From Spirochaeta sp. (GTDB lineage Bacteria; Spirochaetota; Spirochaetia; DSM-27196; Alkalispirochaetaceae): a stretch of 15,318 bases of DNA. Below, one piece after another: positions 1-6,158 of this stretch. The DNA is taken from assembly GCA_007117185.1 (NCBI GenBank), contig SKHA01000117.1:1-15318 (forward strand). Direction: 5' to 3'. How positions within the stretch are numbered: position 1 is the stretch's first letter; every line of letters begins with the position of its first letter. Under the pieces are notes generated by a model. It was not told where the DNA came from, searched no databases, and was given only the letters and a program-made list of their open reading frames with translations. The position numbers and the translations under genes were made by a program.

Positions 1-357
1 AACTTCCTTCTCAACGGCCTCGGAGCGATGGAAGAGCAGCTACTGTTGCTCCCTGCCGGGGAGACGCTGATGATGACCGTTCGCTGCCGTTGCGACGGCG
101 AGCAGGTGGTGGTGGAGCTTGAGGATCAGGGGGTGGGGATGGACCGGCAGGAGATGGCGATCATGCTCGACCCGTTTTATACCACCAAGGAGGAGGGCGC
201 CGGACTGGGGCTCACCCTCTCCAAGCGCTATCTGGAGGAGAATCGCGCCACCATGACCTTCGCCAGCGAAAAGGGGCGGGGAACCACGGTGACGGTGCGG
301 TTCACCCGGGACACGCCATCCCGAGAGGAGAATCATGGAACGAATACTGATCGTTGA
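1..357 (+). CDS. Sensor histidine kinase, C-terminal ATPase part (cut by left edge)
   Basis: Only the catalytic ATP-binding (HATPase_c) end of the kinase is in the window; the reading frame is open at base 1. The first residues, NFLLNGLGAM, are the N-box. EDQGVGM is the G1 box, DPFYTTKEEGAGLGL joins the F-box to the G2 box, and the chain ends shortly after the final beta strand (TTVTVRF), so no receiver or other domain follows. The sensor and phospho-acceptor histidine lie upstream and cannot be seen. The last 23 bases overlap the start of the response regulator gene, which implies translational coupling and makes this its probable cognate kinase. By family knowledge it autophosphorylates and passes phosphate to the regulator. 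The signal it senses is unknown, but the neighbouring TRAP importer suggests the imported solute or a related one. Confidence 0.93.
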   Translation, partial: NFLLNGLGAMEEQLLLLPAGETLMMTVRCRCDGEQVVVELEDQGVGMDRQEMAIMLDPFYTTKEEGAGLGLTLSKRYLEENRATMTFASEKGRGTTVTVRFTRDTPSREENHGTNTDR

Positions 358-1708
358 CGACGAAATTTCGATCTGCACCTCCCTGACGTTTGCCCTGGAG
401 GATCGCTTTGAGGTGCGCAGTACCGTCGATCCGGCTGAGGCGCTGCGAATGGTGCGGGAGGAGACGTTTCACTTGTGCCTGCTGGATCTGCGCATCGGCC
501 GGGTGAGCGGGACGGACCTTCTCCTTGATCTGAAGGAGGTGCAGCAGGAGCTGATCGTGATCATGATGACTGCTTTCGGGTCGATCGACAGCTCTGTGGA
601 GGCGATAAAACGCGGCGCCTACTCGTACCTGACCAAGCCGCTGCACATGGAGGGGATGCTCGCGGTGATCGACCAGGCGCTGGAGTATCAGCGGGTGAAT
701 CGGCAGGTGGAGTACCTGACCAACGAGCTCGCCGAGAAGTATACCGCCAAGGGGATCATCGGGCGCACCCCGGTGATGCAGAACGTCTTCAGTCGCATCG
801 AAAAGCTGAAGGATCAGGATACCAGCGTAATGCTCTACGGTGAGAGCGGAACGGGGAAGGAGCTGGTGGCGCGGGCGCTCCACTTTGCCGGGAACAGGAA
901 GAACAACCGCTTTGTGGCGGTGAACTGCGCGGCGATCCCGGAGAATCTGCTGGAAAGCGAGCTGTTCGGGCATATCCGCGGGGCGTTCTCCGGGGCCACA
1001 GCGGACAAGACGGGGAAGTTCCCCTACGCCCAGGGCGGGACGATCTTTCTGGACGAGATCGGGGACATGCCGGTGCTGCTGCAGTCCAAGCTGCTGCGGG
1101 TGCTGCAGCAGCGGGAGGTTACCCCCCTCGGGGGAAACCGCCCCATCGCGCTGGACGTACGGGTGATCGCGGCGACGAATCAGGATCTGACCGCGGCGGT
1201 TGAGGCGGGTACGTTCCGCCAGGATCTGTACTATCGCCTCAATGTGGCGACGATCTCCCTCCCGCCCCTGCGGGAGATGCGTCAGGACCTGCCGCTGTTG
1301 CTGGAGCATTTTCTGCAGGAGTTTCAGCCCCAGGGTCAGCCGGTACGGCAGATCAGTCAGGAAGCGATCGAGGCGCTCATGGCATATCACTTTCCCGGGA
1401 ACATCCGCGAGCTGGCCAATATCCTGGAGTCCGCGTCGGTGATGGCAGAGGGGCCGCGGATCGAGCTGCAGGACCTGCCTGAGGACGTTCGCCGGGCCAG
1501 TCGCCCCCGGGTGGAACGCGATCCCGGTGGACCCGGCGCTGGTGTTGTAATTCGTCCCGGAATGACCCTCGAAGAGGTGGAGCGGGAGACGATACGGATG
1601 GCCCTGCAGACTCACCACGGGCACCGGCAGCGCACCGCCGAGGCACTGGGAATCAGCGAACGGGGGCTGCGTAACAAGATCCAGCGGCTGGGGTTGGACA
1701 GCTTCTGA
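335..1708 (+). CDS. NtrC/DctD-family response regulator, sigma-54-dependent activator
   Basis: The protein has 457 residues in three domains. The receiver (about 1-120) has acidic D8/D9, phospho-acceptor D51, T79 and K101. The AAA+ sigma-54 interaction domain (about 140-370) has Walker A GESGTGKE (169-176) and Walker B GGTIFLDEIGD (234-244). A Fis-type helix-turn-helix lies at about 425-455. The sigma-54 contact loop reads GAFSGA (216-221) instead of the usual GAFTGA; Ser keeps the hydroxyl and is a conservative change. The ATG at 335 is preceded by GAGAGGAG (323-330) and overlaps the kinase gene. It is likely phosphorylated by that kinase and likely activates the -24/-12 promoter found just downstream of its own stop, in front of the TRAP transporter genes, in the manner of DctD. 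The family assignment is near certain; the target is an inference from position. Confidence 0.96.
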   Translation: MERILIVDDEISICTSLTFALEDRFEVRSTVDPAEALRMVREETFHLCLLDLRIGRVSGTDLLLDLKEVQQELIVIMMTAFGSIDSSVEAIKRGAYSYLTKPLHMEGMLAVIDQALEYQRVNRQVEYLTNELAEKYTAKGIIGRTPVMQNVFSRIEKLKDQDTSVMLYGESGTGKELVARALHFAGNRKNNRFVAVNCAAIPENLLESELFGHIRGAFSGATADKTGKFPYAQGGTIFLDEIGDMPVLLQSKLLRVLQQREVTPLGGNRPIALDVRVIAATNQDLTAAVEAGTFRQDLYYRLNVATISLPPLREMRQDLPLLLEHFLQEFQPQGQPVRQISQEAIEALMAYHFPGNIRELANILESASVMAEGPRIELQDLPEDVRRASRPRVERDPGGPGAGVVIRPGMTLEEVERETIRMALQTHHGHRQRTAEALGISERGLRNKIQRLGLDSF

Positions 1709-1727
1709 ACCGGCACATTCTTCCGGT

Positions 1728-1744
1728 ACGGCAGGATATGCCGT
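1728..1744. promoter_or_regulatory. Candidate upstream activator site (perfect palindrome)
   Basis: ACGGCA, five bases, TGCCGT: a perfect 6+6 inverted repeat about 75-90 bp upstream of the predicted start of transcription of the TRAP genes. This is the usual place and form for an enhancer-like binding site of an NtrC-type activator. A second inverted repeat, ACCGG-N9-CCGGT (1709-1727), lies directly before it and could be a second site. Binding by the upstream regulator is inferred. Confidence 0.5.
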
Positions 1745-1792
1745 CTGGACGCGCCGATTTTGCCGAATTTCACCGCCGTATGCCTCTGATTC

Positions 1793-1810
1793 TTGGCATG
1801 ATAATTGCAT
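1793..1810 (+). promoter_or_regulatory. Sigma-54 (-24/-12) promoter of the TRAP operon
   Basis: The sequence TTGGCATGATAATTGCAT matches the RpoN consensus TGGCACG-N4-TTGCW at every fixed position but one (C to T). The -24 GG is at 1795-1796 and the -12 GC at 1807-1808, separated by exactly the required ten bases. Transcription would start near 1820, leaving a leader of about 22 bases with AGGAGGT (1830-1836) before the ATG at 1842. The adjacent activator gene with a sigma-54 interaction domain strengthens the call. Confidence 0.88.
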
Positions 1811-1841
1811 ATGGTCGGCAGACGCATTCAGGAGGTGTTCT

Positions 1842-2849
1842 ATGAAGAAGTTTTCATTGGTAATTGTTGCGATTCTCGCTTTTTCCCTTGTTGTTGGTTG
1901 CGGGGGTCAAAGCACCGCCGAATCCTCAGCTGCAGGTCAGTCCGGCGCCGCCGCGAGCGCCCCTGCATCCAACCAGTTCATCACGGTGGCCACCGGCGGA
2001 ACCTCCGGGGTGTATTATCCCGTAGGCGGCGCTTTCTCCAGTGTGATCCAGAACCGCGTCGGGTTGCGGTCTTCTGCCCAGACCACCGGCGCCTCGGTGG
2101 AAAACATCAATCTCATCCTCAGCGATCGTGCGGAGATGGCGATCATGATGGGCGACGCGGTAACCCAGGCGTATCAGGGGTTTGGGGCGTTCGAAGGTCA
2201 GGAGCCGAAAGAAGAGCTGCGCGGGCTGATGAGCCTGTATCCGAACTATGTACAGCTGGTAGCGATGGCCAACTCCGGGATCGAGACGTTCTACGACCTG
2301 CGGGGCAAGCGCGTTGGCGTGGGGGCACCCAACTCAGGGGTTGAACTCAACGCGCGCCTGATGTTTGAGGCTCACGGGATGACCTACGACGACGTCCGTC
2401 AGGACTTCCTGATGTACGGTGAAGCGGTGGACCAGATGCGCAACGGTATGATCGACGCGGCGTTTGTCACCAGCGGTATCCCCAACGGTACGGTGATGGA
2501 CCTGGGGGCCACCAACGAGATCCGCATCATTCCCATCGAGGGCGACGGGATGGCGTACCTGCGGGAGAACTATCCCTTCTTCACCGCCAACGTGATTCCT
2601 GCCGGGACGTACAACAACACCGAGGACATCCCCACCGCCACGATCATGAATCTGATGCTGGTGCGGCACGATCTGCCGGAGGATACGGTGTATAACATCG
2701 TCGCCGGTGTCTTCGACAACCTCGAGACGATCCACAACTCCCACAACGCCGCGCGGAACATCACCCTGGAGAACGTGATGAACGGCATGATCGTCCCGCT
2801 GCACCCGGGGGCTGAGCGGTTCTACCGTGAAATGGGAGCGATCGACTGA
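1842..2849 (+). CDS. TAXI-family TRAP transporter solute-binding lipoprotein
   Basis: The protein has 335 residues. It begins with a lipoprotein signal peptide whose lipobox LVVGC places the lipidated cysteine at residue 20, followed by a Ser/Ala-rich linker. The TAXI-family signature ITVATGGTSGVYYPVGG follows the linker, and the rest has the usual length and layout of this family of periplasmic binding proteins. It captures the solute outside the cytoplasmic membrane and hands it to the TRAP permease encoded two genes downstream. TAXI proteins are reported for glutamate and other acidic solutes, but the substrate cannot be read from this sequence. A strong Shine-Dalgarno sequence, AGGAGGT, precedes the ATG, and a sigma-54 promoter lies just upstream. 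The stop codon overlaps the likely CTG start of the DUF1850 gene. Confidence 0.96.
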   Translation: MKKFSLVIVAILAFSLVVGCGGQSTAESSAAGQSGAAASAPASNQFITVATGGTSGVYYPVGGAFSSVIQNRVGLRSSAQTTGASVENINLILSDRAEMAIMMGDAVTQAYQGFGAFEGQEPKEELRGLMSLYPNYVQLVAMANSGIETFYDLRGKRVGVGAPNSGVELNARLMFEAHGMTYDDVRQDFLMYGEAVDQMRNGMIDAAFVTSGIPNGTVMDLGATNEIRIIPIEGDGMAYLRENYPFFTANVIPAGTYNNTEDIPTATIMNLMLVRHDLPEDTVYNIVAGVFDNLETIHNSHNAARNITLENVMNGMIVPLHPGAERFYREMGAID

Positions 2850-3370
2850 TCAGGTCGACCTCGCTTGTACGGCTGCTGCTGCTGCTGCTGCCGGCGCTGG
2901 CGACGGCACTCCTGGGTGGGTGCTCTGGCAACACCGGGGCGGGCGCCGCTTCCGGGCAGCGTTTCGCGCTGGTGATCCGGGAACGGGGCCCATCCGGCGA
3001 GGAGGGCCCAGCCCTTCGAAGCTGGTCAGTCGCGGCGGGCGATCGCATCGGGTTCCACTGGATTCATTCGGTGGAACTCTTCCCGTGGTCGGATTTTATG
3101 GTCGTCCTGGAGGACGGCCGACTGGACCTCGTGGAGAGCCGCTTTGGAGGATTCGGTGCGGGAATACCCCACAACGAACCGGGGATGCGCGTGGAGAACG
3201 GCGAGGTCGTCACCGAGCCGGATCGACCACCGATGGAAGACTACAGCTGGATCAATTCGCACAGCGCCCTGCGAGAGATTTCTTTGAACGGCGAGACGCT
3301 GATCGCCGGGGTTGACCTGCCGCACCACGAAGCGCTGAATCTGACAGCTGAAACAACGGAACGCAGGTAA
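2846..3370 (+). CDS. DUF1850 lipoprotein of the TAXI-TRAP operon, probable CTG start
   Basis: The body matches DUF1850, a small family usually encoded between a TAXI binding protein and a fused TRAP permease. Recognisable parts are GDRIGFHWIHSVELFPW and the C-terminal INSHSALREISLNGE. The first conventional start codon in frame is a GTG at 2972, but the open frame upstream of it encodes a complete lipoprotein signal peptide: Arg-containing n-region, six leucines, and lipobox LLGGC with cysteine at residue 26 counted from 2846. An in-frame stop lies at 2828-2830. Between it and the signal peptide there is no ATG, GTG or TTG. The CTG at 2846 shares TG with the preceding stop (CTGA) and has GGAG (2835-2838) seven bases upstream, so I take it as the start (174 residues). 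An ATC at 2849 is a weaker alternative. The molecular role of DUF1850 is unknown; it is presumably an accessory of the importer. Confidence 0.85.
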   Translation: MIRSTSLVRLLLLLLPALATALLGGCSGNTGAGAASGQRFALVIRERGPSGEEGPALRSWSVAAGDRIGFHWIHSVELFPWSDFMVVLEDGRLDLVESRFGGFGAGIPHNEPGMRVENGEVVTEPDRPPMEDYSWINSHSALREISLNGETLIAGVDLPHHEALNLTAETTERR

Positions 3371-3383
3371 GGAAAGGTACACG

Positions 3384-5345
3384 ATGGAAGAGAAGCAGGT
3401 GGAAGTCCAGGAGCTGCTGGAAAAATACGACAGCGAGTCGCGGTTCAGGACGTTCCGCAATCGCACTATGGCGCTGTTTGTACTGGCGGCGGGGGTGGGC
3501 GTTTCCCTGTACCACCTGTATACCGCCTATTTCGGTACCCCGGTGACCCTCAAACACCGCTCATTACACGTTTCGCTCATTCTCGCCCTGGGCTTTCTGC
3601 TCTTCCCGGCACGTAAGGGTTCTGATCGTACCCGTCTAGCCTGGTACGACGGGGTGTTCGCGCTGCTGGCGCTCTCCATCACGGTGTACGTCTTCACTGA
3701 TTATCTGGGTATCGTCCACCGTGGGGGGATCCCCAACAGCTGGGATGTCTTTTTCGGGGGGGCGCTGATCCTGCTGGTACTGGAGTTGGCCCGGCGGGTC
3801 ACCGGGTGGGCGTTGCCGGTGATGGGGCTGCTGTTCATCCTCTACGCTCTGTTCGGCGGCCGGATGCCGGGGTTCTTTGGTCATCGCGGCTACGAGCTCA
3901 CCCAGGTGATAAACCATCTCTTCGTAACCACCGACGGGGTGTACGGGACTGCTGTCGGGGTGGCCTCGACGTATATCTTTCTGTTTATCCTCTTCGGCGC
4001 GGTGATGAATCGCTCCGGGATGGGGCAGTTCTTCAACGACCTGGCCCTGGCGCTGGCGGGGCATACCAGGGGCGGTCCGGCCAAGGTTGCGGTGATCGCC
4101 AGCGGCTTTCTCGGCAGTATCAACGGTGCCGCCGTGGCCAACGTGGTGACCACCGGGGCGTTCACCATCCCGCTGATGAAGCGTACCGGCTACAGCCGGG
4201 AGTTTGCCGGGGCGGTGGAGTCCTCCGCGTCGGTGGGTGGGCAGCTGCTGCCGCCGATCATGGGTGCCGCGGCGTTCATCATGGCGGAGGTCCTCGGTAT
4301 CCAGTACCGGGTGATCGTCGTTGCGGCGATTCTTCCGGCACTGTTGTACTACCTGGGAATCATGACGCAGGTGCAGATTCGTGCCACCAAAAAAGGTCTG
4401 GACGGCATCCCCCGGGATCAGCTGCCCAGGCTGAGCGCGGTGATGCGCGAACGGGGGCACCTGCTTATCCCGCTGATCTTCCTGGTGTATATGCTCTTTT
4501 TCAGCGGCCGGACGATCATCTTCTCCGCGTTTCTCACCATTCTGATCACCGTTGGGGTGAGCATGCTTCGGGCCACAACCAGAATGAACTGGAAGGGGGT
4601 CGTGCTGGCTCTTGATGAGGGGGCGCGATCTGCCGTTCCCGTGGCGGTGGCGTGTGCGGCGGTGGGGCCCATTGTGGGAGTCGCCGGCATCACCGGTTTC
4701 GGACTGAGCATGGCCTACACCATCGTCTCTTTTGGCGGGACGAGTCTGCTGCTGACGCTGGTCTTCACGATGGTGACGTGCATGATCCTGGGAATGGGGC
4801 TGCCCAGCATCCCGGCGTATCTGATCACTGCCACCATGGCTGCGCCGGCGCTGATCCAGCTGGGGATCGAGCCGCTGGTGGCTCACCTGTTTGTCTTCTA
4901 CTTTGCGATGTTTGCCAACATCACCCCCCCGGTGGCACTGGCGGCTTTTGCCGCCGCAGGCATTTCCGGAGGCAACGCGGTGCGGACCGGTTTCGCTTCG
5001 ATGAAGCTCTCCATGGCGGGGTTCATTGTGCCGTACCTGTTTGTGTATAACAGCGCGCTGCTGTTGCGGGGTACCACCTTTACGGAGGGGATGGTGGTAG
5101 CGGTCTCGGCGGTGGTAGGGGTGATGATGCTGGCTGCAGCGGCGGAGGGCTTCCTTTTTACGGTGATGCCGGTGGCGGTGAGGGTCGTTCTCTTCGCGGC
5201 GGCGCTGCTTCTGATCAGCGCCGACCCGTTGCAGGACGCAGCCGGTGTAGCCCTGATTGCCGCGATCCTGTTCTTTCAGTGGGTGCGGGCCCGGCGGGAC
5301 CGGCAGAAAACAGGTGCAGCAGGAGCTTCGGCGGAGGCGTCTTAG
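3384..5345 (+). CDS. TRAP transporter permease, 4TM/12TM (DctQ-DctM) fusion
   Basis: This is a 653-residue, strongly hydrophobic protein of the length typical for fused TRAP permeases. The first ~165 residues carry the small-subunit-like helices (about 28-48, 60-76, 88-108, 122-158). The large DctM-like part follows, with the family signature around GAVMNRSG (205-212), GFLGSINGAAVANVVTTGAF (241-260) and SASVGGQLLPP (281-291). It forms the membrane channel that imports the solute bound by the TAXI protein, using an ion gradient rather than ATP. The start at ATG 3384 has GGAAAGG (3371-3377) ahead of it, and it is the third gene of the operon. Its TAG stop interlocks with the TAA of the opposite-strand cytochrome gene within four bases (5342-5345), leaving no room for a terminator between them. 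Confidence 0.96.
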   Translation: MEEKQVEVQELLEKYDSESRFRTFRNRTMALFVLAAGVGVSLYHLYTAYFGTPVTLKHRSLHVSLILALGFLLFPARKGSDRTRLAWYDGVFALLALSITVYVFTDYLGIVHRGGIPNSWDVFFGGALILLVLELARRVTGWALPVMGLLFILYALFGGRMPGFFGHRGYELTQVINHLFVTTDGVYGTAVGVASTYIFLFILFGAVMNRSGMGQFFNDLALALAGHTRGGPAKVAVIASGFLGSINGAAVANVVTTGAFTIPLMKRTGYSREFAGAVESSASVGGQLLPPIMGAAAFIMAEVLGIQYRVIVVAAILPALLYYLGIMTQVQIRATKKGLDGIPRDQLPRLSAVMRERGHLLIPLIFLVYMLFFSGRTIIFSAFLTILITVGVSMLRATTRMNWKGVVLALDEGARSAVPVAVACAAVGPIVGVAGITGFGLSMAYTIVSFGGTSLLLTLVFTMVTCMILGMGLPSIPAYLITATMAAPALIQLGIEPLVAHLFVFYFAMFANITPPVALAAFAAAGISGGNAVRTGFASMKLSMAGFIVPYLFVYNSALLLRGTTFTEGMVVAVSAVVGVMMLAAAAEGFLFTVMPVAVRVVLFAAALLLISADPLQDAAGVALIAAILFFQWVRARRDRQKTGAAGASAEAS

Positions 5346-6046
5346 TCCTGCGGCTGCGGCGGCGTCGCCGGTGCTGCACCGGCTTTCTTCAGTTTTTCGC
5401 CACCCCCGGTGCCGCTACTGGTCCCGCTGCCGCTGATAACGTTGACGATCTTGCGTCCGGCGACGTACAGGTAGACCGCAAAGAACACGATGAAGAGCAC
5501 TCGCGTGGGTGACCAGGTGCCGACGATCGTCCCGATGGTGATAGCGTGCCAGAACGCCAGGGGAAAGACGAAGAACGCGAGGATGTGCAGCCCCTTCCAG
5601 ACTTTCAGGGAGAACTGCAGCGGCTTGAGCCACCACGCCGCGACCACGGCGATACTCAGCAGAAAGAGGGCGACGATACCCAGCAGTTTGCCGAAGGTGA
5701 AGGCGATCCGGCCGTAGTCCACCAGGTCGGTCAACAGCATCATCAGTCCGTGCATCATCATCAGGACAAAGCCGACCTTTCCCAGGGAGCGATGCGTCTT
5801 GAGCAGCTTGGGCTGCTTGAACACCGTCTGCAGCGCCGGAAGCTTCGCCGAGAGCATGAACTGGTAGAACATCAGAACAAATCCCACGAGCGCCAGTACC
5901 CGGGCAGGGTAGTAGATGACGATCAGACTTAAAGGGGCCCCGGTGTCCCCCATCGCCGAGAAATCCCGGATACCACTGAGTACCCACTCCAGGACCGGCA
6001 GGACCGGCAACAACACCGCCACAGCAAGGATCAGCTTTCGGTTCAT
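5342..6046 (-). CDS. Ferric-reductase-like transmembrane cytochrome b domain protein
   Basis: The protein has 234 residues and about six transmembrane helices. Two histidine pairs, H85-x13-H99 and H154-x12-H167, have the same spacing as the bis-haem ligands of NADPH-oxidase and ferric-reductase cytochromes. This indicates two stacked b haems that pass electrons across the membrane. There is no FAD/NAD(P)H-binding extension, so like MsrQ/YedZ-type members it needs a partner for electrons. The C-terminal ~35 residues are a Gly/Ser/Pro-rich tail. The start ATG has no clear Shine-Dalgarno and sits beside a 7-bp inverted repeat (6048-6075). It diverges from the copper oxidase fusion, which suggests, without proving, that it supplies or takes electrons there. 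It could instead be an independent reductase. Confidence 0.85.
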   Translation of the reverse strand: MNRKLILAVAVLLPVLPVLEWVLSGIRDFSAMGDTGAPLSLIVIYYPARVLALVGFVLMFYQFMLSAKLPALQTVFKQPKLLKTHRSLGKVGFVLMMMHGLMMLLTDLVDYGRIAFTFGKLLGIVALFLLSIAVVAAWWLKPLQFSLKVWKGLHILAFFVFPLAFWHAITIGTIVGTWSPTRVLFIVFFAVYLYVAGRKIVNVISGSGTSSGTGGGEKLKKAGAAPATPPQPQD

Positions 6047-6047
6047 G

Positions 6048-6075
6048 CCGGAACTTTATCATGGGTCTGTTCCGG
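6048..6075. repeat. 7-bp inverted repeat at the start of the cytochrome gene
   Basis: CCGGAAC (6048-6054) and GTTCCGG (6069-6075) are perfect inverted copies around a 14-base loop. On the minus strand this hairpin would end one base before the start codon of the cytochrome gene and cover its ribosome-binding region. It could act as an operator in the divergent intergenic space or as a translational hairpin. No known regulator motif is recognised. Confidence 0.4.
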
Positions 6076-6111
6076 GTTCAACAGAGACGACCGGGGATAT
6101 CGATAAAAAAG

Positions 6112-6140
6112 GTGACGGAATATATCATAAATGGTATTAT
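6112..6140 (+). promoter_or_regulatory. Possible promoter of the copper oxidase fusion gene
   Basis: GTGACG (6112-6117) and TATTAT (6135-6140) are separated by 17 bases and resemble -35 and -10 boxes. The predicted start of transcription would leave only about a dozen bases before the GTG at 6159, which contain the ribosome-binding GGAGGG. This is a modest match in an AT-rich stretch between divergent genes. Confidence 0.3.
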
Positions 6141-6158
6141 TTCCCCCGGAGGGTTGAG

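Noticed and set aside
1728..1744. The palindrome as an intrinsic terminator of the regulator gene
   Set aside because: The stem is short, with no following T run, and its position relative to the sigma-54 promoter suits an activator site better.
302..1810. A 502-codon minus-strand frame opposite the response regulator
   Set aside because: It is antisense to a gene with complete receiver, AAA+ and HTH motifs; no motifs are recognised in the antisense product.
2972..3370. GTG at 2972 as start of the DUF1850 gene
   Set aside because: It would discard a complete in-frame lipoprotein signal peptide and leave a 120-base gap with no function.
3636..4886. A 416-codon minus-strand frame opposite the TRAP permease
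   Set aside because: It is His/Gln/Arg-rich and without domains, the expected mirror of a hydrophobic GC-rich membrane protein gene.
5916..6158. Extension of the copper oxidase fusion upstream to an ATG at 5916
   Set aside because: The extension runs antisense through the cytochrome gene start and the AT-rich intergenic space, and has no domain; GTG at 6159 with GGAGGG fits the membrane anchor.
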